Shown here: positions 51,459 to 60,223 of the stretch, piece by piece
Position numbering within the stretch: the first letter of the stretch is position 1
Layout of the letters: the number at the start of each line of letters is the position of its first letter
Assembly: GCA_013298895.1 (NCBI GenBank)
Contig: JAAFJM010000001.1
Span: 124,001-188,000 of the forward strand
Direction: 5' to 3'
Length of the DNA: 64,000 bases
DNA from: Bacteroidota bacterium
Lineage (GTDB): Bacteria > Bacteroidota > Bacteroidia > UKL13-3
Position numbers and translations under genes: made by a program
Notes under the pieces: generated by a model
What the model saw: only the letters and a program-made list of their open reading frames with translations
Told to the model about the DNA's origin: nothing
Databases searched by the model: none

Positions 51459-52805
51459 TTGTATATGCTATATTATTTTATTCAAGCTTTGCTAAAGGGA
51501 ACGGTAAAAGTGTTTTTTAAAAACATTCAGTTTCATAATAAAAAAGCCATTCCTGCTAATGGACCGCTTATTATTTTAGCCAATCACCCAAGTACTTTTA
51601 TGGACCCAATAGTTATAGCTAGTTTGGTAAACCGCAAAGTATATTTTTTAGGTAAAGGCGAGTTGTTTAAAGGCTTTTTGGCTAAATTTATTTTAAATAG
51701 TTTGCATGTTATTCCTGTTTACCGTGCGCAAGACGACCCAACTCAACTGAATAAAAATACCGATACTTTTAGAAAATGTTATGAGCATTTGGAACAGGGC
51801 CATGCCATTATTATTTTTCCTGAAGGAGTAAGTGTAACTGAACGAAAACTTAAACCTATAAAAGGCGGTGCAGCCCACATAGCCTTAGGCGCTGAAGGAA
51901 AAAACAATTTTACTTTAGGTGTAAAAATAGTAAACATTGGTTTGAATTACGAAAACCAACACCGCTTTAACCGAGATTTATTTTTAAATACGGCTGATGC
52001 CATTGAGATAAAAGACTACCAAACTACTTACGAAACCGATAAACTAAAAGCCATTAAAACCTTAACTGACAATATCAAAAATCAGTTAGAAAGTTTGGTT
52101 ATATCTATAAAAGATAGGCAAGCCGATGAGTTTGTAAAAAACATTGAACAGCTTTATTTAAGTCAATTGGTTACCGAAAGCGAAGCGGAAACCACAGAAG
52201 CCGAAAAGGAATTTTTGTTTACAAAAAACATAGCCAGAACAGTAAATTTTTATGCTGAAACCAATCCTGAAGTATATAATAACATACGCATTAGGGTGCA
52301 TAATTATTTGCAAAACATCAATCACCTTCAGCTTAACGATGATGCCATTAAAAACAAGCAAAACATCAGTATTTTAGGCGCTTTGGTTAAATTAATTATT
52401 GGCTTTCCTGTTTATATTTATGGTTTAATAAACAATGTTTTGGCTTATGAAATTCCATCGTGGTTAGCTACCAAAATAGTTAAAAGCAAAGATTACAAGG
52501 GTGCCATTGGAATGGTACTGGGTATGTTTAGTTTTATAATATTTTATTCCTTCCAAATTTCGTTTTTTTATCAATTTACCCAACACCAACTTTACACTTT
52601 ACTTTATGGCTTAAACCTTCCATTTACTGGCTTTTTTGCGTATTACTATTGGCAATATTTTATAAAAATAAAAGGCAATTGGCAGTATTTAAAATTAGCC
52701 AAAAACAAAAGTAAATTAATTGAAAATTTACAGTTAGAACGAGCAACCATTATGCTTGAATTTGAAAAAGCCAAAACCGTTTTCTTTGAGCAATTTCCGA
52801 ACTAA
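51459..52805 (+). CDS. 1-acyl-glycerol-3-phosphate acyltransferase-like membrane protein (PlsC domain)
   Basis: 448 residues. The N-terminal acyltransferase domain has the H-P-S-T-F-M-D motif (H43 to D49, the HX5D variant seen in this subgroup), Y-R-A-Q near 90 and F-P-E-G-V-S at about 124-129. The C-terminal half has two to three hydrophobic segments (about 300-400) and a helical tail. It probably acylates a lysophospholipid or an aminolipid precursor. A second ATG is at 51465. No operon partner is within 100 nt. Confidence 0.82.
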   Translation: MYMLYYFIQALLKGTVKVFFKNIQFHNKKAIPANGPLIILANHPSTFMDPIVIASLVNRKVYFLGKGELFKGFLAKFILNSLHVIPVYRAQDDPTQLNKNTDTFRKCYEHLEQGHAIIIFPEGVSVTERKLKPIKGGAAHIALGAEGKNNFTLGVKIVNIGLNYENQHRFNRDLFLNTADAIEIKDYQTTYETDKLKAIKTLTDNIKNQLESLVISIKDRQADEFVKNIEQLYLSQLVTESEAETTEAEKEFLFTKNIARTVNFYAETNPEVYNNIRIRVHNYLQNINHLQLNDDAIKNKQNISILGALVKLIIGFPVYIYGLINNVLAYEIPSWLATKIVKSKDYKGAIGMVLGMFSFIIFYSFQISFFYQFTQHQLYTLLYGLNLPFTGFFAYYYWQYFIKIKGNWQYLKLAKNKSKLIENLQLERATIMLEFEKAKTVFFEQFPN

Positions 52806-52959
52806 ATTTGGCACTATGTAATCAAGGGAACAAGTAATTTAGATTATTTGATTAACCCTAAATTGACCAAAATGTAATCTGGCTTACAAAACCAAAAGGT
52901 TTTAAAATGCGTTAGTATAATTAAGGTGCATATTTGCATACCTAAAAATTACTACCAAA

Positions 52960-53622
52960 ATGAAAACTTTAAAAACTATTTTTTACTTACAAACTTTATT
53001 AATTTTGAGCATAACCAGTTGTGCTCAAAACAATAACCAACAAACTAAAAAAACTCCCAATAAAATGACGATAGAGAATAATGACACCATTTCAACTGCA
53101 GTGTTTGGCGCTGGTTGCTTTTGGTGTGTAGAAGCTGTTTTCCAGCAGGTTAATGGCGTTGTGAAAATAGAAAGCGGCTATAGCAATGGCGATGTTAAAA
53201 ATCCAACTTACCGCGAGGTGTGTTATGGTAAAACGGGCCATGCCGAAGTATGCAAAATTTGGTTCGATTCTACCAAAATAAGTTATGCTAGTTTATTATC
53301 TATATTTTGGCAAACCCACGACCCAACTACTTTAAACCAACAAGGAAACGATATAGGAACCCAATACCGTTCGGCAGTGTTTTATAATTCAGATTACCAA
53401 AAAGAGTTAGCCGAAAAGTATAAAAACGAGTTGGACAAATCAGGTGCATTTAGTAAGCCGATAGTTACCGAAGTTACAGCTTTAAACAATTATTATACAG
53501 CCGAAGATTACCATCAAAACTATTACAATCAAAACTCACAACAACCATACTGCCAGTTTGTAATAGCTCCTAAATTGGAGAAATTTAAAAAAGTATTTGG
53601 CGATAAGTTCAGTAAAAAATAG
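52960..53622 (+). CDS. msrA: Lipoprotein peptide methionine-S-sulfoxide reductase
   Basis: Repairs oxidised methionine in envelope proteins. 220 residues with a lipoprotein signal (lipobox I-T-S-C, Cys21) and an asparagine-rich linker before the MsrA domain (about 45-210) with the catalytic G-C-F-W-C-V-E-A-V-F (Cys53 and Cys56). The C-terminal resolving cysteine seen in some MsrAs is not evident. The lipid anchor places it in the periplasm or on the outer membrane. A CATATTTG -7-like box at 52929-52936, flanked by TGCA, precedes it. Confidence 0.95.
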   Translation: MKTLKTIFYLQTLLILSITSCAQNNNQQTKKTPNKMTIENNDTISTAVFGAGCFWCVEAVFQQVNGVVKIESGYSNGDVKNPTYREVCYGKTGHAEVCKIWFDSTKISYASLLSIFWQTHDPTTLNQQGNDIGTQYRSAVFYNSDYQKELAEKYKNELDKSGAFSKPIVTEVTALNNYYTAEDYHQNYYNQNSQQPYCQFVIAPKLEKFKKVFGDKFSKK

Positions 53623-53716
53623 GGTATAATTTCATTAGTTTTATTATTAGGCAATATTTATACTGATAATATATATAAATCATTCAAAAATTTAGCTTTA
53701 TAAACTTATTATTGCG

Positions 53717-53748
53717 GAAATTTACAATTGGTAACAATTGTAAATTTC
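53717..53748. promoter_or_regulatory. Perfect 14-bp inverted repeat directly upstream of the ACMSD gene
   Basis: GAAATTTACAATTG (53717-53730), loop GTAA, CAATTGTAAATTTC (53735-53748). It ends 12 nt before the ATG at 53761. A TATTATTG box (53707-53714, one base off the -7 consensus) is immediately upstream, so the hairpin would be at the 5' end of the mRNA or serve as an operator. There is no T-tract. Confidence 0.7.
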
Positions 53749-53760
53749 AAAAATACGCCA

Positions 53761-54765
53761 ATGAAAATAGACGTTCACGCACATATTTTACCTGAATTTA
53801 TGCCAAACCTTAAAGAAAAATATGGTTATGGCGATGAGTTCATTTATTTAGATCATTTTCAGCCAGGTAGAGCTAATATGATGAAAGCCGATGGTACTTT
53901 TTTTAGAACCATTGACGATTTGTGTTGGGACCCAAAACGCATTATTGCCCATATGGACGAACATGGCGTTGATATAATGGCACTGTCGCCCATTCCAGTT
54001 TTATTTTATTATTGGGCTAAACCTGAACATACACACGATTGGGCTAAGTATTACAATAATTATTTGGCTAAAATTCAAGATGAAAACCCAACACGCTTAT
54101 TGGGCTTAGCTACTTTGCCAATGCAAAACGTTGAATTAGCCATAGAGGAAATGTTGCGTTGTAAATACGAATTAGGTTTGGCTGGGGTTGAAATTGGTAC
54201 ACATATAGAACATAGAAATTTGGATGACGAATATTACCATTCATTTTTTGCAGCAGCCGAAAAAGCTGACATGCCTATTTTTGTGCATCCGTGGGATATG
54301 ATGGGGCAAGATAGAATGCCTAAGTATTTTTTACCATGGTTAATTGGTATGCCTGCAGAAACAAGTTTGGCTATTTGTAGCTTAATTTTTGGTGGCATTT
54401 TCGATAAATTTCCTAAAGTACGTATTTTGTTTGCTCATGGTGGAGGTTGTTTTCCTCAAACCATTGGCCGCATAAGTCATGCCTACCATGCTCGCCCCGA
54501 TTTGTGTAATGTAAACAAAGTGGCCGACCCACGAAACTATATTGATAAGTTTTACATTGATAGTTTGGTGCACGATGATGAAACATTTAAATTTTTGGTG
54601 AATATGTTTGGTGCCAACAAAATTGCATTAGGAAGTGATTTTCCTTTTCCACTTGGCGATTTAGAACATGGTAAATTTATTGAAAACATGAAAGAACTAA
54701 CCCAAGTACAAAAAGAGCAGGTTTTATATAAAACTGCTAAAGAATGGTTAGGCTTAAAAGACTAA
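53761..54765 (+). CDS. Aminocarboxymuconate-semialdehyde decarboxylase-type amidohydrolase
   Basis: 334 residues from the ATG at 53761; the upstream in-frame TTG at 53728 lies inside the inverted repeat. Metal motif H6-x-H8 (D-V-H-A-H), F-V-H-P-W-D-M-M-G, H-G-G-G-C-F-P and G-S-D-F-P-F-P match ACMSD throughout. ACMSD decarboxylates 2-amino-3-carboxymuconate 6-semialdehyde, diverting tryptophan (kynurenine) catabolism away from quinolinate and NAD. No other kynurenine-pathway gene is nearby, so an alternative amidohydrolase-2 substrate cannot be ruled out. Confidence 0.85.
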   Translation: MKIDVHAHILPEFMPNLKEKYGYGDEFIYLDHFQPGRANMMKADGTFFRTIDDLCWDPKRIIAHMDEHGVDIMALSPIPVLFYYWAKPEHTHDWAKYYNNYLAKIQDENPTRLLGLATLPMQNVELAIEEMLRCKYELGLAGVEIGTHIEHRNLDDEYYHSFFAAAEKADMPIFVHPWDMMGQDRMPKYFLPWLIGMPAETSLAICSLIFGGIFDKFPKVRILFAHGGGCFPQTIGRISHAYHARPDLCNVNKVADPRNYIDKFYIDSLVHDDETFKFLVNMFGANKIALGSDFPFPLGDLEHGKFIENMKELTQVQKEQVLYKTAKEWLGLKD

Positions 54766-54879
54766 GAAATACAACTCATTGTTAAATTTTGGTTACTTAT
54801 TACTAAAAACAAACATTTGGTTATAGTAGTGGCACACAATTTGACTAAAAACTATTTATTTTACAAACAAAAAGAATAT

Positions 54880-56508
54880 ATGAAACGACTGGTTTTATTG
54901 GCAAACATTTTAATTGGAGGTTTTGCTTTAAATGCGCAAACTTTAAACGATGGTTTAAAGTCGCTTGATTTTGAAAAATTTGAACAAGCTAGAAATATTT
55001 TTAAATCAATTATCCAAAAAGAACCTGCCAATGGCGAGGCTTACTACTACTTAGGCCAAGCTTACAATAGTTTATTCAAACCTGATTCTGCATTAATTTC
55101 ATATAATACGGGTATAGCAATTGCACCTAAAACTCCGCAACTATACGCTGGATTAGGTGAGTTATTATTAGAAGATAATAAAACTACAGAGGCGCAAGCT
55201 CAATTTGACAAAGCAATTGCTTTATGTAAAAACAAAAAAGATGAATTCGTAAACGCTAAAGGTTTAGTAGCCATTGGTAGTGGTATGTTAGCAGGCGAAA
55301 ATAAGCTATTAGCACAAGCTTCAGCTTTGATGGAAGAAGCTTATAATATTTCGAAAGAAGATTACGATGTATTAACCACAGCTGGGGATGTTTATTTAGA
55401 AATGGCTGATGGCAGTAAAGCTGCTACTTTTTATAATCGTGCAACTGTGTTAGACCCAAACAGACCAAAAGCATTTGCTAAAATAGCCTTAATTTGGATT
55501 AGAGTAAAAAACTTACAAGTAGCTAAAGAGGCTTTAGATACTGCCTTTGCAAAAGACCCTAACTATGCAACCGCATTTAAAAACCAAGCTGAATTTTATT
55601 CAGTACAACGTAAATTTGCCTTAGCTAAAGAATCATACAAAAACTATTTAAAAAACTCTGAGGTTAGTTCGGCAAATCAATTACGTTTTGCTTTGATTTT
55701 ATTCAAAGCTAAAGAATATGCTGAGGCATTAACCAATGTAGAAGAAGCTAAAGCAAATGATAAAACCAATAATATTTATATAAATCGTTTATACGCATAC
55801 TCTTGCTACGAAGCAGGTAATTTAAAAAACGATGCACCTACTTTTCAAAAAGGTTTGACAGCAATGGAAACCCTAATGGGTAAAGTAGCAGTTGAAAAAT
55901 TAACTGCTGGTGATTTTGAGTATTTAGGTAAATTACAATCTAAAACTGGTAAAGATAGTTTGGCATTGATTAACTTGAACAAAGCCTTAAGCCTTGATGC
56001 CAATAAGACTGATGTAAAAGTTGAGATTGCTAAGATTTATAACAAACAAAAGAAATATACTGAAGCTGCTTTAACTTATGAAGAATACTTAAGCACTGCT
56101 AAAAAGGTTACCTTGATTGATAATTTTAATATTGGTAAGTATTACAATAACGCTAAAATGTATGGTAAAGCTGATTCGGCATTTGCTAAAATAAATGTGG
56201 CTAAACCTGATTTTGCCGAGGCCTGGTACCAAAGGGCTAATGTGAATGCTTCTATGGATTCTTTATTAAAAAATACTGTAGCTAAAGAACTATTTGAAAA
56301 ATACATTGAAGTAGTTACAGCCGATACAGCTGCATTTAATAAACAAAAAGCAAGTTTATCAAAAAATGTGGCTTCATCGTACGATTATTTAGGTTATTAT
56401 TTCTTACAAAAAGATATGAAAAACGAATGTAAAGCCATGTATAGAAAAGCTTTAGAGTACGACCCAAGTAACAAAAATGCCATTGAAGTATTAAAGAACT
56501 TAAAGTAA
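54880..56508 (+). CDS. Exported tetratricopeptide-repeat protein
   Basis: 542 residues from the ATG at 54880, which begins a signal peptide (ending N-A-Q-T). The upstream TTG is unlikely. The mature protein consists of TPR-like helix pairs of about 34 residues (first at about 26, A-Y-Y-Y-L-G-Q-A-Y, last at about 510). It is a periplasmic or outer-membrane scaffold in Bacteroidota. Function not known. A terminator shared with the convergent Crp gene follows. Confidence 0.82.
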   Translation: MKRLVLLANILIGGFALNAQTLNDGLKSLDFEKFEQARNIFKSIIQKEPANGEAYYYLGQAYNSLFKPDSALISYNTGIAIAPKTPQLYAGLGELLLEDNKTTEAQAQFDKAIALCKNKKDEFVNAKGLVAIGSGMLAGENKLLAQASALMEEAYNISKEDYDVLTTAGDVYLEMADGSKAATFYNRATVLDPNRPKAFAKIALIWIRVKNLQVAKEALDTAFAKDPNYATAFKNQAEFYSVQRKFALAKESYKNYLKNSEVSSANQLRFALILFKAKEYAEALTNVEEAKANDKTNNIYINRLYAYSCYEAGNLKNDAPTFQKGLTAMETLMGKVAVEKLTAGDFEYLGKLQSKTGKDSLALINLNKALSLDANKTDVKVEIAKIYNKQKKYTEAALTYEEYLSTAKKVTLIDNFNIGKYYNNAKMYGKADSAFAKINVAKPDFAEAWYQRANVNASMDSLLKNTVAKELFEKYIEVVTADTAAFNKQKASLSKNVASSYDYLGYYFLQKDMKNECKAMYRKALEYDPSNKNAIEVLKNLK

Positions 56509-56519
56509 ATTTTGTAACA

Positions 56520-56558
56520 AAAAAGCCCTACTAAAAATTATTTAGCAGGGCTTTTTTT
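56520..56558. terminator. Bidirectional terminator between TPR and Crp/Fnr genes
   Basis: AAAAAGCCCTACTAAA (56520-56535) pairs with TTTAGCAGGGCTTTTT (56541-56556) with one mismatch and a 5-nt loop. It has T-runs on both strands, so it serves both convergent genes. Confidence 0.88.
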
Positions 56559-56563
56559 ATGCT

Positions 56564-57274
56564 TTAAACAGTAGCGTGCGATATTCTTTCAAGTGCACCC
56601 TTATTTAATATTTTTATTCGCTTGCCTTCAAAGTCAATGTATTTATCTGTTTTGAACTCTGATAACAATCTAATTAAAGTTTCGGTTGCGGTCCCTACAA
56701 TATTAGCCAAATCTTCACGAGGTAAACTTATAGGAATTACAGGTTCTTCTTCTACCGATTTTTGAGCAAATGTTTGGTGTAAATATAAAATAGTTTCAGC
56801 TACTCTTTCTCTCACACTTTTTTGTGCTAGACTTTGCACTTTTTCATTATTTAAACCCATGTCATGACAAAGTGCTTTAAACATTTGTTTATTAATTTCA
56901 GCATTGCTTTGCAATAAATCTAGAAATACTTGGCGAGGTATAAAACAAGCCGTTACATCTTCTATACAAGTGGCAGTAGCAGTTAATGGCTCTTCAGCTA
57001 TAACAGCTCTGTAACCAAGAAACTCTCCTTCTTTAGCAAATCTTAAAATTTGCTCTTTACCAAAATTATTGCTTCGGGTTAATTTTACTATACCTTTTGT
57101 GATGCAGTATATTCCTAGTGGCAAATTGTCTTCGTAAAAAATAGATTGGCCTTTTTTGTAATAACCACACGATTTTGCATTAGAAACTATGGTAGTTTCT
57201 TCATCGGTACAGTATTTCATAAATGAAATGGCTTTTGAGTCGCACATTTCGCATTCAAGTTTTACTTTTTGCAT
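56564..57274 (-). CDS. Crp/Fnr-family transcriptional regulator with N-terminal cysteines
   Basis: 236 residues. A cyclic-nucleotide-binding-like beta barrel (about 35-150, Y-Y-K-K-G-Q-S-I-F-Y-E-D-N-L-P-L-G) is followed by a winged helix-turn-helix with L-P-R-E-D-L-A-N-I-V-G-T-A-T-E-T (about 183-200). Four cysteines, at 8, 11, 22 and 36, lie in the N-terminus, in the way FNR-type proteins place [4Fe-4S] ligands, but the spacing is not that of E. coli FNR. It could sense oxygen or redox. It has its own promoter at 57303-57331. Confidence 0.88.
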   Translation of the reverse strand: MQKVKLECEMCDSKAISFMKYCTDEETTIVSNAKSCGYYKKGQSIFYEDNLPLGIYCITKGIVKLTRSNNFGKEQILRFAKEGEFLGYRAVIAEEPLTATATCIEDVTACFIPRQVFLDLLQSNAEINKQMFKALCHDMGLNNEKVQSLAQKSVRERVAETILYLHQTFAQKSVEEEPVIPISLPREDLANIVGTATETLIRLLSEFKTDKYIDFEGKRIKILNKGALERISHATV

Positions 57275-57302
57275 AGTAAAAAGATTGGGTTAAACGATGT
57301 GT

Positions 57303-57331
57303 CAAATATATAATCCTATCTGTTAACCAAA
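57303..57331 (-). promoter_or_regulatory. Promoter of the Crp/Fnr gene, overlapping the 3' end of the M61 gene
   Basis: On the minus strand, TTTG (plus 57328-57331), a 17-nt spacer and TATATTTG (plus 57303-57310), a perfect -7 match. The upstream part lies inside the M61 coding end. Confidence 0.5.
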
Positions 57332-58746
57332 AAATTAAAAAGTGAATTATTTTCAGAATTTATGTTTTTTGTTAACTTATTGTTATTTATAGAACAATCA
57401 AAGTAAGGTAAAATGTTTTGTAATTCAGCTATCAAATTATTTTTTCCCCATATAACTGCCTCAAAATAATGTTCAAAACTTTCTTTGCTATATTTTTCAA
57501 GCAAGAATTTATAGTCGTTTTCTGTATATCCTTTGTTTTGTTTGTAAAACAAATGGTATAAATCGCTCATTACATTATCCAAACTGTATTGGCCGTTTGA
57601 GTTTTTTATAATGATTAAATCTGCAAGCATAGCAGCGAGCATTCCTTCTACATATATGCTTGTTTTTCTAGCGGGTACACCCGGAACATAACCATCTAAC
57701 CATGTATCGAAGCTAGACTCTGCCACAGAGTAATTTTTATTACCTTCATTATTGATATGACGCACAAAATCACCATTCCAACTATCTGCATATTGTTCCC
57801 AATTCCAAACTCCGCTTCTAAGCAGCATTAAATCACCATAATAGGTAGTTACTCCTTCATAAACATAACCAAGATGGCTGTAATTTTCTTTGGTAAAATC
57901 ATACGGCCACATACTTTCTGGGCGAATGCGTTTTATATTCCATAAATGAAATAATTCGTGGCTGCTAATGGCTAAAAGATCGTTATAAAAATCATCGCGA
58001 AGCATTTCATTGCTCATTCCCATTGCAATTACCGTGCTATCGGCATGTTCTACACCGTGCCTAAAAGGTGTGGGTAAAATTTGGTATAAAAAATGGTAAT
58101 CAGTACAAGGTAATTCTTTAAAAATAGCTATTTGAGCCTTGGTAAAAGCTGTGGTATCTAATTCAAGTTGCTCTATATCCATTTCGTGTTTGCCTTGAAA
58201 CCAAAAATGAATTTTAGTTTTTTCAACCATAAACTCGTGGTGTTGCAAACTTGCACTTGCAATAAACGGACTATCGGCCAATTGGTCAAAATTTTCAGCT
58301 TTCAGTATGTTTTGATTATGGGGTAACTGGCAAGCTAATTTATATTCTGAAGGAATATTTAATTTTACCTCAAAAGGCTCATTTATTTTACCAACTTGAT
58401 ACATAAAACAATGAACTGGGTTTACGTATAATTGCTCCTCATTTATAAAACAAGCCCCTGCATCAAGTTGATTAGCATAGTATTCGTAATAGATGGTAAT
58501 ATTTTTATTGTTATTAATATTAAATATTTTCCAACTGTCTTTGGTTTGTTTTCTGACCTTTAGTTCTGTTCCATTTTGAGCAGTAGCTTTAAAACACCTG
58601 ATATTTTTTGCGAAGTTGGCAAGTTCGTACCTACCGGGCCTCCACGCGGGTAGTTGCAATACAATTTCGGCCTCATTTAAATTTATTTTGGCTTCAATTT
58701 CAATAAAATTTTCTAAAGCCTTGTTTATTGATACTTCGTATTTCAT
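57316..58746 (-). CDS. M61-family peptidase lacking the PDZ domain
   Basis: 476 residues. Glycyl-aminopeptidase-type zinc peptidase: H-E-L-F-H at 263-267 and third-ligand Glu297 in V-Y-E-G-V-T-T-Y-Y-G. Typical M61 proteins have about 550-650 residues with a C-terminal PDZ domain; this one ends about 180 residues after the catalytic core, so the PDZ domain is absent. The C-terminus is N-rich. No signal peptide, so cytoplasmic. It is divergent from the small membrane gene. Confidence 0.85.
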   Translation of the reverse strand: MKYEVSINKALENFIEIEAKINLNEAEIVLQLPAWRPGRYELANFAKNIRCFKATAQNGTELKVRKQTKDSWKIFNINNNKNITIYYEYYANQLDAGACFINEEQLYVNPVHCFMYQVGKINEPFEVKLNIPSEYKLACQLPHNQNILKAENFDQLADSPFIASASLQHHEFMVEKTKIHFWFQGKHEMDIEQLELDTTAFTKAQIAIFKELPCTDYHFLYQILPTPFRHGVEHADSTVIAMGMSNEMLRDDFYNDLLAISSHELFHLWNIKRIRPESMWPYDFTKENYSHLGYVYEGVTTYYGDLMLLRSGVWNWEQYADSWNGDFVRHINNEGNKNYSVAESSFDTWLDGYVPGVPARKTSIYVEGMLAAMLADLIIIKNSNGQYSLDNVMSDLYHLFYKQNKGYTENDYKFLLEKYSKESFEHYFEAVIWGKNNLIAELQNILPYFDCSINNNKLTKNINSENNSLFNFLVNR

Positions 58747-58760
58747 ATTTGTTGCAAAAT

Positions 58761-59012
58761 ATGAACATAGCCGTTATAACCGCAATTTTTTCTGTAATTA
58801 TGTTATTAATTTTTACAGCACTCTCCCTTATAAAAACTCAAAATATGTTGCTACAGCTTGTATTTGTTGTAGTTGCATCGTTTAATATAGGAGTTATATC
58901 CTGTATTATTTTAGTGAATTACGAAAATAAATCGGCCTTAATTTGGCCCGGTTTGTTTGTAATTATGTTAGTAAATAAGGTAATTGAAATTAGTAAAAAC
59001 CTTCGTTCGTGA
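58761..59012 (+). CDS. Small membrane protein of unknown function
   Basis: 83 residues from the ATG at 58761, 14 nt from the divergent M61 start. Three hydrophobic segments (about 4-22, 29-50, 60-75) with a basic C-terminus. I do not recognise the family. A CATATTTG -7-like box ends 9 nt before the start. Unlike the DUF4199 gene it has no clear homologue signature. Confidence 0.6.
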   Translation: MNIAVITAIFSVIMLLIFTALSLIKTQNMLLQLVFVVVASFNIGVISCIILVNYENKSALIWPGLFVIMLVNKVIEISKNLRS

Positions 59013-59045
59013 TTTTTTAGTACATTTACCCCCAAAATAAGTCTT

Positions 59046-59684
59046 GTGAAAAAATATATTTTAATACTTTTAAGTTTTTTAACTTTAAATGGCATTGCTC
59101 AAGGAAGTAAAGATGCGAGTTTATTAATTGATAAAATTAGTAAACGATACAAAAAATTTAAATCGATAAAAGCGGACTTTACGTATAGTATTGAAAGTAA
59201 AGCAGAGAAAATTAACGAAAAACAAAAGGGTAATATTGTAATAAAAGGTAACAAGTTTAGGCTAGACATAGCAGGGCAAACCATAATTTGCGATAATAAA
59301 ACTCAATGGACTTACAGTAAAGAAATTAATGAAGTGAATATTCAACATTATAAACCAAAAGAGGGAATAATGAAATTGGATGATATTTTCACCATGTATA
59401 ACAAAGGTTTTGTAAGTAAAATAGGTGAAACTGTAAAAGAATTAGGAAGAGAGTTAACAATAATAGAACTTGCACCGAAGGACAAAAAGAAAAATTACTT
59501 CAAGATAAAACTTTATGTTGAAAAAAATAATCAACAAATAATTAAAACAATCATTTTTGATAAAAATGGCAGTGTTCATACTTATAATATTACAAACCAA
59601 ATTCCTAATATTAAATTTGAAGATGGTTACTTTACATTTATTCCAAAAAAATACCCTAATGTAGAAATTAACGACATGAGGTAA
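59046..59684 (+). CDS. LolA-like outer-membrane lipoprotein carrier
   Basis: 212 residues with a GTG start at 59046 and a signal peptide (1-19, N-G-I-A-Q). The LolA/LolB-type fold shows D-F-T-Y-S-I-E-S, G-N-I-V-I-K-G-N-K-F-R-L and F-x-F-I-P-K-K near the end. It carries lipoproteins across the periplasm to the outer membrane. A TACATTTA box (59021-59028) may be its promoter. The gene for a small TPR protein follows after 6 nt. Confidence 0.85.
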   Translation: MKKYILILLSFLTLNGIAQGSKDASLLIDKISKRYKKFKSIKADFTYSIESKAEKINEKQKGNIVIKGNKFRLDIAGQTIICDNKTQWTYSKEINEVNIQHYKPKEGIMKLDDIFTMYNKGFVSKIGETVKELGRELTIIELAPKDKKKNYFKIKLYVEKNNQQIIKTIIFDKNGSVHTYNITNQIPNIKFEDGYFTFIPKKYPNVEINDMR

Positions 59685-59690
59685 TTAGTA

Positions 59691-60215
59691 ATGAAAAAAG
59701 CGCTAAAAATATTAATAATCATGCTAATGCTTACTTTTGTAAGTGGGATTGTTTGGTTTATTTACAATCCAGATAAATACAGTCAAACTGTAGTAGAAAA
59801 TATTGTTGATGAAAATTTTAAGGTTTATCCAAATCACTACACTTCACCCGATAAATTCACTGATACCTTAAGTTTAGCCCTTTCTGCAATGAAATTTTAC
59901 ACATTAGGTAACTATAGATTGGCTGTTGAAACTTTTCAGAGATATGAACCGCTTCCTGAGTATGATGGATACTACAATTTATACTTAGGTATTTGTTATT
60001 TCAAAATAGGTTATACAAATGTGGCCATTAGACATTTTGACGAATCGGCAGAATCATTTACTATGTTTAATGATAAGGTGGTTGCAAAATGGTACTTATC
60101 CTTGGCAATGCTCAAGGCAGATAGAATTAAAGATGCCAAACAAATCTTAAAACAATTAGTAGAGCAAAATACTACTTACAAAAAGAAAGCTCAAGATATT
60201 TTAAAAGAGTTATAG
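59691..60215 (+). CDS. Membrane-anchored small TPR protein
   Basis: 174 residues with an N-terminal hydrophobic anchor (about 7-24, the end not removed by a typical cleavage site) and a periplasmic domain of three TPR-like helix pairs (Y-Y-N-L-Y-L-G-I-C-Y-F-K-I-G). It starts 6 nt after the LolA-like stop, so the two are in one operon; a function in lipoprotein or envelope transport is inferred from position only. Confidence 0.75.
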   Translation: MKKALKILIIMLMLTFVSGIVWFIYNPDKYSQTVVENIVDENFKVYPNHYTSPDKFTDTLSLALSAMKFYTLGNYRLAVETFQRYEPLPEYDGYYNLYLGICYFKIGYTNVAIRHFDESAESFTMFNDKVVAKWYLSLAMLKADRIKDAKQILKQLVEQNTTYKKKAQDILKEL

Positions 60216-60223
60216 TTTAATTT

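Noticed and set aside
53728-53760. TTG start for the ACMSD gene
   Set aside because: It lies within the perfect inverted repeat; the ATG at 53761 gives the family-typical M-K-I-D-V-H-A-H start.
54817-54879. Upstream TTG start for the TPR protein
   Set aside because: The ATG at 54880 starts a normal signal peptide; the extra 21 residues would bury it.
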